Below, in pieces: positions 38,677 through 51,401 of a stretch of 64,000 bases of DNA. Where the stretch lies: NCBI RefSeq assembly GCF_016086655.4, contig NC_052141.2, positions 11,408,001-11,472,000 on the forward strand. The letters are read 5' to 3'. A program made the translations under genes and the position numbers. Source of the DNA: Lepeophtheirus salmonis. Taxonomy: Eukaryota; Arthropoda; Copepoda; Siphonostomatoida; Caligidae. Every line of letters begins with the position of its first letter. The stretch's first letter is position 1. The notes beneath the pieces are model-generated. The model saw only the letters and a program-made list of their open reading frames with translations, was not told the origin of the DNA and did no database searches.

Positions 38677-39829
38677 CTGAATAAAGGTAAGGAAAATAAT
38701 TGACAGCTGACAATTGAATTAAAAAAAACTTATTACGGCGTTACAGCACTAAGGCAAAAATGTACACTGTTTTTTTTTTTTGTCAACCGTTACTTTTCCT
38801 ACCTCTTTTTCCGTTATCAGTGTTCTAAACATTGATTGGTTCCATTTAAATTTGCTCTTGTTAGGGTGCGAACAATAATTATGAACCATTATGGAATATT
38901 AATTGTATATTTGGGAAGAAACTTACCAATATCAATGGAATTTAGCCCTCTTTTCTGTTTCTTTTTGTTGAAAAGGTTGCAAGGCACTATAAATGTAAAG
39001 CCGTCTCTCAAATAAATCCCAAGTAGTATTTCTTCACTCAAAGAAAATTGTAAATTGGAATCTTTTTTTATGTATATTAAAAAAGTAACCTTTGTCTCCG
39101 AGCTAAATACTTTAAGACTCGAATAAAATAATATTAGTAAGTATAGACTTTATTTAACCAGTAACACCTGCTGTGAATCCTATTACGTAAATTAGAAAAT
39201 ATTTTAATTCATAGACTGAGGGTTAGTATGTTTCTTAACTGACAGAGGGCTCTGTAAGAACCTTCAATCAATGAACTCGTTAATTATACTATGCCCAATC
39301 AGCCATTGGCTAACAAATCACATTCATTGTTTACCATGTGACAGATGTGACTTGATGTTCAACTATAACGAAGATTACTATTGGTGGTTTTTGTTGAGGA
39401 ATTATATTTGAATTAAAATTCCCGCCTTTTCACACTGTGAACACACCTTGCTCTTTGAAAGGATTTTGTATATTACTTAGTATTAGTAGTAGTAGTAGTA
39501 TTGTAATTCCCTAATATGTAACAGAATCTTCTACTATCTTCTCTTTCTTCTAAATCGAATAAATGAAAACGATTTATTGCCATGGCTTCCACAATAAAAG
39601 CTTTATACACAAACTTTAACGGGTTTTCTCTATACCTTGTCTAAATAAAATTCTGTATATCTTTTAATAGAATATATATATATGTACAAGTGAGGCATTT
39701 GGTGCCAGTGGCAACGAATATAACATAACAATAAGTTAAAAAAGTGTACATATTTATTGTATGTTAAGCGATAGACCAAAGCTCTAGTATTCTATAAAAA
39801 AAATTGATTTTACTAAAAATATAATATAC
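38677..39829. other. Intergenic
   Basis: About 38940-39000 shares 'ctgtttctttttgttgaaaa' and 'ggttgcaaggcactataaa' with 32.3 and 35.5 kb. A (TAG)n microsatellite lies at 39483-39501. No gene seen. Confidence 0.5.
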
Positions 39830-40690
39830 ACTGAGATGAATATGAAGTACACTCTTTTTTTGTGTGTTTGACGACAGTGCACAATAATGATTTCATATTT
39901 ATTGAGTAAAATAAATGTATTAAATTGAAGCTATAACAGTTTATATCTTACCCATTTCTAATAATACTAATTGATTTTTTTTTAATCATAGAAAGTTGAA
40001 ACATTCAACAATTATCCTTTCAATGTCATGGGATATGCATTATATATTGTTCATTTAACCTAATTTACATAGTGAAGCACTTTATCATATACTAAATACC
40101 CTATTAGGTAATATGTATGATGGCAATTTCCGCAAATAAGTTAGAGTAAATACATTTCCTATCGAAATAACATGGTTTCAAAAGTCGTCATGCTATAATA
40201 ACCACCTACTCCGTACTTTTTCAATCAAATTCCCTCAAAATTATTCAATGTCTAAGCTACAAATTGTGTTTCTAAACCAAAAAGACAAACTTTCTACCAA
40301 TAAAATGATTACAATAAATTATTCAGCTGCTAATTTAATGCCCAAAAATTTGATAGAGTTGTAAATTTGCTTCATTTTATCTTCAAAGTGCATTGTATAT
40401 AAATATATTTTACTATCGAAGTGGATTAAATGAATAAATCTATCATGCAAATTTCATGTCATTGAAAGGATAATTGTCTAATGGGTCAACTTTCTAAAAA
40501 TACAAAATTTATTACATTTTGAAATGGCTAAGATATAAAGTATTAAAGCCTCAATTTAGAGCATTTACTTAATGAATATAATTTCATTCTTTTGCATTTT
40601 AGTCAAAATAAGCGCACGCCAAAGGAAGATAGCCCTCCATTTCCATATTTATTTGAGTTTTCCCACCATAATGTTAGAACAGACACTCTT
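39830..40690 (+). mobile_element. Foldback-type element, copy 1
   Basis: Internal long inverted arms: 39991-40030 (gaaagttgaaacattcaaca...) pairs with 40455-40494, and the pairing extends outward (39911-39955 with about 40505-40570) and inward. A second, inverted copy lies at 49.88-50.46 kb. It ends about 280 bp upstream of the chromobox ATG. Non-coding. Confidence 0.7.
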
Positions 40691-40969
40691 TTATTGTTAT
40701 TAAGTCACTCAGCACTGAGTTCTAGAGATGAGCGTCCGCGCCCGCGTTTGTAAAAAGCGTAGCAGCAACGACAACAATAAAACAATAATATTTTTGTAGT
40801 TTCGTTATTATAATTTGTTGTGTTGTCTGTGAAGCAGAAGAAAGGAACCTGGCGGCGGTGATTTTTAATCCATCCACAGATTCTTTGTTTATGTTTTGAC
40901 TCGCTCGGAGTTTCCGTGATATTCTACTCCTCTCAGTAATAGACGTCATTTCATTAAGGACTGCTCAAA
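40691..40969 (+). promoter_or_regulatory. Likely promoter and 5' UTR of the chromobox gene
   Basis: About 280 bp between the foldback element and the ATG, noticeably richer in G+C (gagcgtccgcgcccgcg, ggcggcggtg) than its surroundings. I see no clear TATA box. It is assigned as promoter/5' UTR by position and composition only. Confidence 0.4.
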
Positions 40970-41851
40970 ATGAGTTCCAGTTTAGGAGAAATGGTCTTTG
41001 CTGCCGAGAGGATCAGCAAAAAGCGACTTCGGAAAGGGAAAACGGAATATTTAGTCAAGTGGAAGGGATGGAGTCCCAAGTACTCGACTTGGGAGCCGGA
41101 GGAAAACATTTTAGATGCAAGACTCATTCAACAATTCGCACACATCGAGCCCATTCCTAAAAGAGGACCTAAAAAGCGGAAGAGAGTCGATTCGGACTCT
41201 GAGAGTCCGGCCAATCCATCTCCAAAGCCGGAAAGTGGATCGGCATCTAATACGACCTCCTCTACAGACAAGAAAGTAGGTGGAGGAGCGGAAGAAAAAG
41301 CGCCTTCCTTCCTCCAACCCACAGCATCGGGTCGTACACCGAAAATGGCCAATCGATTCGAATCCTCGAATCCAGGGATATCTAATAAATCCGCTGCCAA
41401 AGTCAAAGAAAACGAAAACTCTTCCTCGAGCAGCACCAGTAGCAATAATAACAACAACAACGGTTCTACTACCAATGGCCATAACCACCATAGTCCCTCC
41501 TCCCAACCTGCATTTAAACCCAATCATCACCTTCGAAGCAACGAACTCATTAAACGCCTCCAAGCCTCTGTCCTACTACAAAACCGCATACTAAAGTCCA
41601 TACAAACCACAGCGCAAATCCTACCTCGGAAAATTGAACCAAAAACGGAGCCTCTCTCCTCTCTCTCTGATGAGGAAGACGATGAAGAGTACCAATTAAC
41701 AGAATGGTTCCCTTCGGATCTCTCGCTCAATAAGTATCAAGAGAGAGTCATTGTCACTGACGTGACCGTGGATAATTTTACTGTGACAATGAGAGAGTCA
41801 CAGACACCTGATGGATTCTTTGCATCCTCAAATTCAGACTTGAAAGTTTAA
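40970..41851 (+). CDS. Pc: Polycomb-type chromobox (CBX) protein, single exon
   Basis: Encodes 293 residues in one uninterrupted exon. A chromodomain occupies about residues 8-58 and is nearly the animal CBX/Polycomb consensus ([20 protein letters not shown]); F10, W31 and W34 would form the aromatic cage that reads trimethylated H3K27. A basic stretch ([10 protein letters not shown], about residue 64) is a likely NLS or AT-hook-like segment. A long disordered linker follows, rich in Ser and Asn with a run of six Asn near residue 160. The C terminus has the Pc box ([18 protein letters not shown]), which in this family contacts the RING1 subunit of PRC1; having both ends separates it from HP1. 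The protein is shorter than fly Pc and in the range of vertebrate CBX7/CBX8. The ATG is in good context (tcaaaATGa) and sits just before the chromodomain. No frame break is seen. Expected role: nuclear PRC1 reader in gene silencing. Very sure of family; exact orthology is inferred. Confidence 0.96.
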   Translation: MSSSLGEMVFAAERISKKRLRKGKTEYLVKWKGWSPKYSTWEPEENILDARLIQQFAHIEPIPKRGPKKRKRVDSDSESPANPSPKPESGSASNTTSSTDKKVGGGAEEKAPSFLQPTASGRTPKMANRFESSNPGISNKSAAKVKENENSSSSSTSSNNNNNNGSTTNGHNHHSPSSQPAFKPNHHLRSNELIKRLQASVLLQNRILKSIQTTAQILPRKIEPKTEPLSSLSDEEDDEEYQLTEWFPSDLSLNKYQERVIVTDVTVDNFTVTMRESQTPDGFFASSNSDLKV

Positions 41852-44369
41852 TTTGAGCTCTACCTCAGCCTTTTAGTATCCATCCCGAATGAATAACTGA
41901 AAAGTCGTGGAGGGAAAGATCCGCCATTTCCTCTTCTCTAGAGACTTTTATTTTGCATGTGTTCTTTGTGATGTGATCAGTCTAATTTCTCTATTGCAGT
42001 CTTCATTTCTCTTAAATACGTCAGATTTATATATATATATATATTAATTATCATTATTATCAAAATTATTTGAACCGGCTCAAATTCGTGAGTTGTCTTT
42101 ATTATTTTTATAATACCACTACTCAACATCACGAATTAAATCAATCCCTGTGTAATCCTTCTTCCCAATATGTCTTTATTCTTAATCCTTTAATGAACTA
42201 GTATTTTCAACTCCATTTTTTGCTAAAAATCACATACATTAATAATAATTCTATTTTTGTTGTCTGCTCTGTTTGAGAAGTCTGTAGCCCATTATCTTTA
42301 TATATTCATTTATAAATTCGTGTATATTCTGATAGACTTATATTTTTTAACTTTTTTATATGTATATGTTAATATTATGATCTTTTTGAAAAAAGTAGAT
42401 ATCTGAGTGTGTTTATTTATATCACAATCTAAAGAAAAAAATATTTGAATTTGTAGCATTCTGGAAGACTGTTAAGTCATTTGAAAGATGAATTAGTTTA
42501 TTATCACACTTGACTCTCTGGTAGTCCGCTTCGTTGTATGATTCATCTACAAACTACATTATTATGTATATTGTGGCCCAAGAGTAAAGTTGAAGCAAGT
42601 CATCGTTTATCAAAAAGGAGATTTTGTTTGCTCGCATGAACTTATTAGCTCAATTAATTATCATCATTTACATATTAATACTCTAGGGAAATAATATTGT
42701 TAGCTTTCATCATTTGGAGCGACTTTGCCCAAAAATGATTGAAAGAGTAATACAATTACTTATATAAATTGGTTTATTGTGTATTTATGATAAAAAATGT
42801 AGGGCACAGAAAGAGTCCTGCAACGCTAGTGGCCATAAGTAAAATTTACCCATTAGTATGTAACATTAATAATTACTATAAACACCTTAATTTTAGAATC
42901 TCTATTTGCAGATATCCTAGAAATCCAGTCTTCATCCGTTCTTTCTTCGTGACAAATGATGTCTATCGGTCATAAGGATCTACTTTTGGTCAATATTCTA
43001 ATGAGCTTTCTCTCAGGGCAAGCGTACAGAAAAAGGGCCTTTTCATTAAACTACGTATTAATAAATGATTTGGGACTTTTAAATGTATGAAAATGTACCA
43101 CGTGTTCGATTAGCGCTTAATCATATCAATTTGTTTTGATACAAAAGCTTAGTATAATCAAAGATGGGAGAATGTTGTAAATCAAAAAGAAAAGTATACG
43201 TTGGCAACTTTGATAGACGACATATCTACCGAAAAAGACCCCTAAATAAAGTATAATGCTCTTTACTCGCTAATAATACGTTTGAATTTACAAAATAGAG
43301 ATAAATAATTAATAGGATCTTGCAGATTACCAACATACACCTTTTTTTTAAACGTAGGATTATGAGGATTTTGACAATTTTCACTTCCCTAACTATCTAG
43401 AATATTAATAATAAGGTCAAAAGCATGTCATATGATTTGACAACTCGTTTATTCAGAAAATGATGTGACGAGATTTCAACTAAAGTATTGTCTAGTGTAG
43501 TGTCAGTACTAAAACTTATAAATTTCGGTCTTTGATGATGTCAATCAACTTTTTTTTTTAATCAGTTCTTCTACAGACAGCCCGAAAGACCGCTAATCTT
43601 AAGCATGGATCCTAAGGACTGATAGGACCGAAGAAACAAGGGCCGACACAAACCTAGACTAATGTCTAGCTAGGAGGATTAAATAACTAGTACTTGCATG
43701 ACATTGTAATTTATATGCTTGCTTCCAGACACTTTTTAGTTTAATATGAATCCCAAAATGGGTGGTGAAAAAAAAGAAAAAGTAACACGCAATCCCTAAC
43801 CTCGCGTGATACGGTCTCATTCATACCCAGATCAACTCTTTAAGACTTATTTTCTTCTGCAACAATGAGTTTTAACTATATTTCACACATATAATTAATA
43901 TTACATAACATTTTTGTTAAGAAATGAACGAAATTGTACAAATAAAAATGCAATGGTGGTGGGATGATTGTGATTTTATCCTATCCTATAAGTTACAAGA
44001 AGTTAATCATAAATTAAAATTCAATTTTCATGTATCAAACTGGGGGAGTCACTCTTATAATTTCATAATATTTCAGATTTCTAAAAAAGATGTTTGTCAT
44101 GAGAAGACGAAAAAAAAAGAGGAGATATATATATATCAATAGTGTAAGAACCTTTTAGATTCCGACAAACACTCAGATAGAAATAGTATGTATGTATATA
44201 ACCTATATCAGTATGCTTCCTTCATTCAAATAATTTTTATTCCAAGTGTTCCGCGAATATTTTCTCAACGTATTATTATAACAGAAGACAACAAAAAAAT
44301 TATGAGTTCATAATTACGGAATAGTTATATTAATATACAGTTTTATATTACAGTAATAATTAATTTATT
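41852..44369. other. Convergent intergenic: chromobox 3' UTR to CK2 beta 3' end
   Basis: A possible ATTAAA poly(A) hexamer for the chromobox gene lies at 42135-42140. An (AT)n run is near 42030. About 43495-43660 is a family B-like MITE ('tagtgtcagtact' to 'agggccgacaca'). No coding exon seen. Confidence 0.5.
44236..44241 (-). terminator. Candidate poly(A) signal of CK2 beta (AATAAA)
   Basis: TTTATT on the plus strand reads AATAAA on the gene strand, about 130 bp past the stop. A second AATAAA (44364-44369) abuts the TAG codon and would leave almost no 3' UTR, so the distal one is the more likely site. Confidence 0.3.
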
Positions 44370-47300
44370 CTAACGTTTTGCATTGTTATAACTCAATGCT
44401 CTCAGAGGTGTTTTAAAATTGGCTGCTGCCTGTTGTTGAATCTGATATGCTAACTGATGTATTTTAAAGCCATATAATCGCGGAACAAATTGACTTGCTG
44501 GTCTTTTGGGACGATACTCTGGATGAACCATAAATAACATGTGCGGGAAACCTGTACCAAAATATGAACCATCAGTGTGATGATGACGTGAGCTTTTGGG
44601 ATTATATACATCCATACATTTGGGACAGTAAAGCTTAACCATTGCTTCTCCAGGAATGTCGCTCAATCCGATGGGTAACATGGGCTAAAAAATAGTTAAA
44701 AAATAAATAAATAAGTTTATGATTCTGAACAAATAAGGAATTCCCTGCAACTCTTCTCCTTGCCCATCAACATTTTTTTTTTTAATAATAAATAAACTGA
44801 CTAATAATAAAAACAAATCTCTGACTTGACTAATAATTGAATTGCGAGCTCTTCATACAAGCAACATCGATAGATATTATTTGCAGAAGAACGACCATCA
44901 AAGAGTCTTCCAATCATCTGAAGGTAGATGACAGTAGATGCACATAATATTGTGCCAAATACATACTGATCATAATAATAATATGTACGTCCACTATGAA
45001 CAACACTATACAAATGCACGTCAACATGAAAACAATCTTTGGCAAAAATTAAGTAGAGGAGGAAAAATCCTAAGCTTAATTTACTTCATATAGGGCAATA
45101 TTTCATAAATATATATTTAAATTTGTGGGATGATTGAATTTAACTCTGAGTTTTAAGTATAGCTACTTATATTGGCCACGCTATGACCCCTTTCAAATAA
45201 AAGCTATTAATTATTGTGACAATTGAATTTGGTTACTTCAAATGCAATTTGACGCACATCCAAAGGATTATTAATAATAATTTGTCGATAAAAATTGACG
45301 ATTATTCGTATACGAATACAAATGTAATCCACACTCAATTATGAGAAAAATTATTATAGTTTTTTTTTGTTGACGGGCCACAAATATTAAACTACATCAT
45401 AAAAAAACACTTTCTAAATAATAACAACAGTCTTTATCAAAAAAATCCAAATTGAATCACACCCTACAATCCCTTTGTTTTACAACAAGATATATGTGAG
45501 TCAATGACAACATTTTGACAATTAAAATGATGTGTAATCTATCAGATACATCTTTAGATATGGATAATATATGTGGATCGTTAATATAGAAGCAAGTCAG
45601 AATGATAATTTATTTAAAATGAAGTCAATATCTATGAACAAATTGTTCTTATTAAACCGATTGGGTAGCCAATCTTGAGCTCAGAATAAAAGAATTCAAA
45701 ATTGATCAATTCTATTTGAGAAACAAATTGTTTCAGGACAATATATAAGACTCTTATATCAAATGAAGATTTAAAACGTAAATTCATACAGATTCTTAAC
45801 AATTTCTAGTAATTTGAATAAAAAGACTAATTGACTGAAATATTAGATTGTACGTAAATATGAAATGAAATAATAAATTTGGATTTTTTCCTTTTCTCGA
45901 TGTAAGTTCGAGATTTTTTTTATGTGGCATACATTGAATTAATGTTAAAAGTATTTAAAATATAATTTTATGGTTTTGTTTTGTTTCATTTTTAAATACA
46001 TTTTAACTGTCGCCATTGTTAAAAAACAACGCAATGATGAATAGAAAGCCATTTTATAGAGCTAGAATTATTTTTCTCAAAATGAAGTCAATTTCAATCA
46101 CAATAAAAGAATGAGAAATTGATTGATTATATTTGAAAGGGGCAATATCGAGGCCAATATATAAGTATCTTATATCAAATAAAGGATCACAACTAAAGCG
46201 TAAATTCTTTACCATTTTAACTCATCTTTCAATTTGAATAATATTCCTATATTTCACTCAAATATGTCTATAAAATATTGAATATGTATAAGTGGGATCT
46301 AGTGTGTAAGTTATCAAAACTGGAGTGTACATTTACTGGTCCGCTGATAAAGAACTCTCAATGGGTTATGGAGATGTTTGGGACAACTCCTCGGGTTTAA
46401 CAATTTATTTAAAATTACGTTCCATCCGGAATCGAATTATCTTCAATCTCTGCGTACAAATTATTATTATTATGGACCCTTTGGGTGTGTTCAAATTGAA
46501 CTTGAAGTACAATTAAAATTGATCGTCAACTTAAAAAAATGAAAAGATTTTATTTGAAAAGGGAGAAATCGTGGCCAATATAAGTCTTACACATTAAATA
46601 AAGATTTACAATTATAGCTAAAATTCTTAGGTATCTTCACTCATCCTAGTTATTTGTAAAATAACCCAGAAATACTGAGTTATATGTATACATATATGTG
46701 GTATAATAATTATAAATAGGGATTGTTTCCTTAGCACTGATATCAAGATTGTGTTTATGTAGAAAAATCCCATATATTAAATAACTGTTAAAAGTAATTA
46801 AAATAAAATAAAAGGTCTTTGTGAAGTATTCTTTTTTAAAAGGTTTTTTGCCATGCACCATTGCTACAAAATAATGTAATAATAAATATATTGATGTACT
46901 TTATATATATGCTAACTCTTTCGTCAGAGGATGTATGGACGCACCACATATTTTAACTCAGGTATTTCCGTTGCAAAAAATAATAATAATATGCTAAACC
47001 TTTCTACGAAAATATAACAATACAGATATCTACCTTTTGGAGACACTCTATGAGTATTGAACGACAGGAAATCAATTTAATTTTCCCAGGAGCAAAAAAA
47101 AAGGTATATTAGCATCAATATGGATACAAATGAATAGGGAGGAGTACCAGGGGATATCAGGTATTGAAATAGAGGTGTTTCTAAAATAAAAAAATGCACA
47201 GAGGTGTTCAAACATATTATTTAGTATAGAGACAATTGCATATGTCCAAATGGTGATTGATTAAATCACACCAAATTCCATTATGAATAATTAAAAACTG

Positions 47301-49160
47301 TTATTATTTAATCATTTTCACTGATTTGTAAAGTGCGGTGCGTTAACATAAAAAAAATCTTGAACAAAAATCACGAGAGAATCCCAATTGAGCATTTTCA
47401 TTGACTGCATAAATTGCATCATAATTGAAGAAGACTCATTTACAATAACCCTTGATCAAACTCCATCAAATGTCTTTATGAATAAATAGACTTGACACCT
47501 GCATTGAATACTATTTAATGCCAATGATAAAACGCTGATATTTGAGTATAATCAAAATCCCGAAAATGGTTAGATTTGTAGATTTTTTTTTAAAGTTTTG
47601 ATCGATTAGAGACAAGGAAAGTTAGAGAAAAATATCACCTGAAATAGCTCTACATATATTTTAGTCAGTTATAGGGGCATATTATTCAAAATAATCGGAT
47701 GATTGTAGATACTCAAGAATTTTAGCTAAACTAATATTTGAGAAACTTATACAGGTCCCTCTGGAGGCCTTTAAATACATAAAATCTGTCAATTTATCCT
47801 TCTTTTATTGTGACTTCAATTGTTGCTACTTGAGAGTGGAATTTGCGGTAGACCTAATGGGTTCATAATATTAATTTATCGATATAGATTGACAATGACT
47901 TGTATATAAAGGAATACAAATTGTGTGAGGGGGAGGGCATTACGACAATTTTTAATTAACAGAAATAAGCTTTGGAATTTGAAAACTCAATTATTTCATT
48001 ATGATGTTTTCCTATTTTTCATAATAAAATGGAACTAAGAGATTCATTTAAAAAGTTCGATTGTTTTCTCAGCTTTTAAATATGAACACAAAGTGTTGAC
48101 GGCCCACATTTACGGTCCTAAAACAAGGGCCTCAGGACGCATACATTACCATTTGACATATGTACCACCCAATCCAACTCCCTGCTTTGCAAAATTCTCA
48201 GAGCAGGTCTCAAACAATAACAAAGATTTTATGATTGATACAAGAATATATCTTGAAATCAAGATAACCCTGTTTAACTGAGTAAGAAGAGGAGCAATCT
48301 TAATAAAGTATTTCAATTGCGATGTAAACATCGCCTAAATATTAAGACTACTAGAATGACAAATATTTCATTCTTGAGTTACGAACATGATGCTCTCAAC
48401 CCTGGATAAATGTAATGAGGATTCAACTTTAAGGGGCGGGATTTGGACATGACGGTAGTAGCTGTAATTATGGAAGTGGACATAAATAGACGTGGGTCAA
48501 TGTATTATTCTAATGAATCTGAATCTTGAGAGGAAGTGGGCCTTCTCTCTGATTTTAAACATGATCCTTAAATATCAGACGATCTACTTTTGAGTCACTC
48601 AATAATGTAATGCGGATTCCGTTTGGAGATCCCTGATTCTAGCATGCTTTTGTGTGGTCACATATATAAGAGGGGGAATTGGGAGATGAGGGGGTTGTAA
48701 ATAGGGAAGTGGATAATGATATTATAGATATGGACATGAGGGTAAAATCCTCGAGAATCCCCTTGAGAGGAAGCGGCTCAAAACCTTCTTTGCCTTGCAA
48801 TGCGTATACCTGATTTTCACAATAAACTCTGGGACAGTGTCCAAAGTCCCCGGATTGGTATTTTTCAATCATTTGAGCGATCCCTCGATTGGTGAGAATG
48901 TATCGGGCGTGTATGAGACCATAGAGCATTTCTGCAGCTTGTTCAATGAGATCCGATTGATTGGGATTGTCGTCTAAATCCTCATCCGACTCCAAGTCTA
49001 GGATTAAATCCAAGGCTTGTCTATAATGAGGGACCTGCTCATTTAAGCCCGTGAGGTTAAATTTGTCTTGGATATAGTCCTCGTCCACTTCACAAAAAAA
49101 TTCATTTCCTCTCAAACCACAAAACCAAGATATCCAACTCACTTCCTCCGAACTCGACAT
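44370..49160 (-). CDS. CSNK2B: Casein kinase II regulatory subunit beta, two exons
   Basis: Join of complement 48810-49160 (exon 1, 117 codons) and 44370-44684 (exon 2, 104 codons plus TAG), giving 221 residues; the human protein has 215. Exon 1 begins [20 protein letters not shown], carries the acidic loop (about residues 55-64) and ends CPRVYCENQ at donor CAG|GTATAC. Exon 2 starts after acceptor ttttttag with [20 protein letters not shown] and is in phase 0. The zinc-binding cysteines C109, C114, C137 and C140 are all present, two in each exon, so the intron splits the zinc finger. The dimeric beta subunit binds two catalytic alpha subunits and tunes CK2 stability and substrate choice in nucleus and cytoplasm. 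Only the tail (SYNNAKR) departs from the conserved protein. AATAAA directly follows the stop codon. The start is fixed by the invariant N terminus. Identification is essentially certain from sequence conservation. Confidence 0.97.
44685..48809 (-). other. Intron 1 of the CK2 beta gene (4,125 bp)
   Basis: Bounded by GTATAC at the 5' end and a T-rich tract plus AG at the 3' end. It is unusually large beside the 315-351 bp exons and is filled with A+T-rich repeats, including a tandem array near 45.6-46.9 kb (separate entry). Near the donor, about 48405-48560 and 48600-48800 look like a diverged duplication sharing 'cttgagaggaag' and 'aatgtaatg'. At 45170-45400 there is a dispersed repeat also seen near 25.05 kb. 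No further CK2 beta exon is needed or seen. Confidence 0.9.
45580..46860 (-). repeat. Tandem array of about 418-bp units in the CK2 beta intron
   Basis: Three diverged copies. The marker 'caatatataag' and its variant begin at 45739, 46155 and 46576, spacings of 416 and 421 bp. Each is preceded by 'tctatttgagaa'-type and followed by 'atcaaatgaagatt'-type sequence. A single related copy is at about 8020 bp, so the unit also occurs dispersed. Non-coding. Confidence 0.75.
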
Positions 49161-49344
49161 TTTTCTGGAGAAGTCAATGAATCTAGTGTTACTACTTAGT
49201 TAATCATTTAATTACCTTCCAAATAGCCAAATGGAGATCTAAGGCCGAGGAACAACTCAACCAACCAAGGGGAGAATCAGAAAAAGAAAAGAAAAGAAGA
49301 AAAAAAGAACAAGAAGTAAAAAAAAGAGTGAGTTCATATAATTC

Positions 49345-49783
49345 TGTGCAAGTTGCCACTTTGTACTAATTGCAACTTGTACAGCTTATTTGTACAAGTT
49401 GCAACCGCAAAATGAAATAAAACATTTCAAATGAAGAATTTACCGTGAATTTGTAATAAAGATAATGCAATAATTATGGACGGATGATCCGTTATGAATA
49501 TCATTTTTTGACCATTTGTATACAAATGACTAAAATATAAGTATTCTATGGCACATTATACATCTCAAATCACCATAGTTATATTACTCATAATAATTAC
49601 ATAATAACCATACAATTTGAATACATCAAAATCAAACCATAATATCAATGAGCCGATTTGTTAATTGCAAATTAGAATGACCCATGTTGTAATTAAATAA
49701 TTCATTTGATGATGAAGAAAGTGCAACTTGTACAACTTACCATAGTACAAGTTGCAACATGTACAGAGATCCCAACTTGTACA
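49345..49783. mobile_element. Family C MITE upstream of CK2 beta
   Basis: 439 bp with inverted ends built from caacttgtaca motifs: tgtgcaagttgccactttgt at 49345 against the inverse of gatcccaacttgtaca ending 49783, each followed inward by ttgcaacttgtac. The core matches 12640-12870 and, inverted, 52780-52990. It begins 185 bp upstream of the CK2 beta ATG. Non-coding. Confidence 0.75.
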
Positions 49784-51401
49784 TAACATATATTTATATG
49801 AAAAGAAGAAGGAAAATACATACAGCAGCTAGCGACCCTTGATGATCTGATTGTATCCCCCAACGACATCTAGTGGGTTCACTCAAACAGCTCTCTCCTC
49901 TATTTGATACAGAGGGAAGTACTGAAAATGAAAGCTATTTTTGACGAAAGTGCAAAAGAATGCTACCATATTCATAAAGTAAATGCTAAAAATTGATCTA
50001 ATGAAGCTTTTTAGAAACAATTTAACAATTGAATAATTTATTAAAAGACATTGATTTACATAAAGTTGTCTGGTTACATTTGAAACACACATTTTAGAGG
50101 GAATTTGATTAAAAAAAGTACGGAGTAGGTGGTTATTACCGCATGACGACTTTTAAACCCATGTTCATTTTGATAGAAAATGTATTTAAACTCGCTTTTT
50201 TGTAGAAATTGGCTTCAACACATGTTTCACTATAAAAATTAGGATTAATGAATAATATATAATCTATGTCCCATATCATTGCAAGAATCATTGTTAAATG
50301 CTTCAACTTTTGCTTATAAAAAAATCAATTATTACTAACCATGTGTAGGATATAAACTGTTAAAACTTCATTTGAGTGAATATACTTTATGAATATGAGA
50401 TAATTATTGTGCACTATTGTCAAACACAAAAAAAGAGCGTGTTCCGTATTTATTTCAGTGTTCCTTGTTTCATCTAGCTATTATTTATTACATAATGATT
50501 ATGGATTCACGCAAAATCCAACAGTCATCACTACTTACTTAGTTACTTAAAATAATAATATGCTATTACCAATCAACTATACCTTGAAGAAGAGATCGAG
50601 ATAATGCTGAATATTGGTTACTCTCCCTTCCTAAAAAAAAAACAAAAAAATATTGGGTATTAGACAAAAAATGGATCAATCTAACAAAATATTTTCATTT
50701 ACAAAAAAAAGTATTAAAAGGGATTATTAAATTGAATCTTCCATTTCACATAATGTTTACAGTTATAACTCAAATTAGGAATTTATTAGACAATAAATTA
50801 TTGTCCTCGAAAAAAATATTGTCAATAATATACCTAATGTTGATGGGGGTCATTTAGAACGCCTTATAATTTTTGAATTTTTGTATATTTTATATATTAT
50901 ATTCCTTGCAAAATGAAGAAATATAAGCCATTTTGAAATATATTTGTATAGTCCAATGCATTTATTTATTATGTATTTACATTATAATATTAATATGCTT
51001 ATTCATCAAAATGACCTTGATTCCCACACAAAACCCTGATTGAAATAATAGATTCCGGCTTGAAAAAAAACAAAAAAACCCATGAAACCAGAGTGGTATT
51101 ATTTAATACAATGACTAGTTAAATATTAAGTTTATTATTTATGAATATAAAATAGCTAGCCACAGACACCTGATCGTAAGAATCATTGTCTGACAAAGAG
51201 CACACAAGGTATGGAGGTTGCGTAATTTTTCTGATTAATCAAAAATAATAATATTACTTTTGGCGCTAGTGTCACGGTTTTCCATCTTTCAGAGATTTTC
51301 GGTTGTTAGCTAGCTACCTAAATCCAAAGATCTAGCTGGCTCACGCTGTTGTTTATTTCATCAGTGCATGCCTTGTGACTTATTTTATATTTGAATTAAT
51401 A
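49784..51401. other. CK2 beta / MIA40 divergent spacer
   Basis: Holds the second foldback copy and A+T-rich DNA. The last 150 bp before the MIA40 ATG (ggcgctagtgtcacgg, agctagctacc) is less A+T-rich and is the likely MIA40 promoter/5' UTR. No exon seen. Confidence 0.5.
49880..50460 (-). mobile_element. Foldback-type element, copy 2 (inverted)
   Basis: The reverse complement matches copy 1 over most of its length: 'gtttgacaatagtgcacaat', 'aacagtttatatcct', 'agtcgtcatgcggtaataac' and 'cacctactccgtacttttt' all recur in order with about the same spacing. Confidence 0.75.

Noticed and set aside
40722..40949. 75-codon minus-strand ORF just upstream of the chromobox ATG
   Set aside because: Lies in the presumed promoter/5' UTR, has no recognisable motif, and no splice partner was found.
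41111..41730. Several long antisense and alternate-frame ORFs over the chromobox gene
   Set aside because: They overlap a fully conserved CBX frame; their length follows from its G+C and low-complexity codons.
46325..46516. Short ORF inside the CK2 beta intron
   Set aside because: Lies within the tandem repeat array on the opposite strand and shows no homology.
48639..48809. Extension of the CK2 beta exon 1 frame to a stop at 48639
   Set aside because: Conserved protein sequence stops at CENQ exactly at a GT donor and resumes at PMLPIG in exon 2; the extension is intron read-through.
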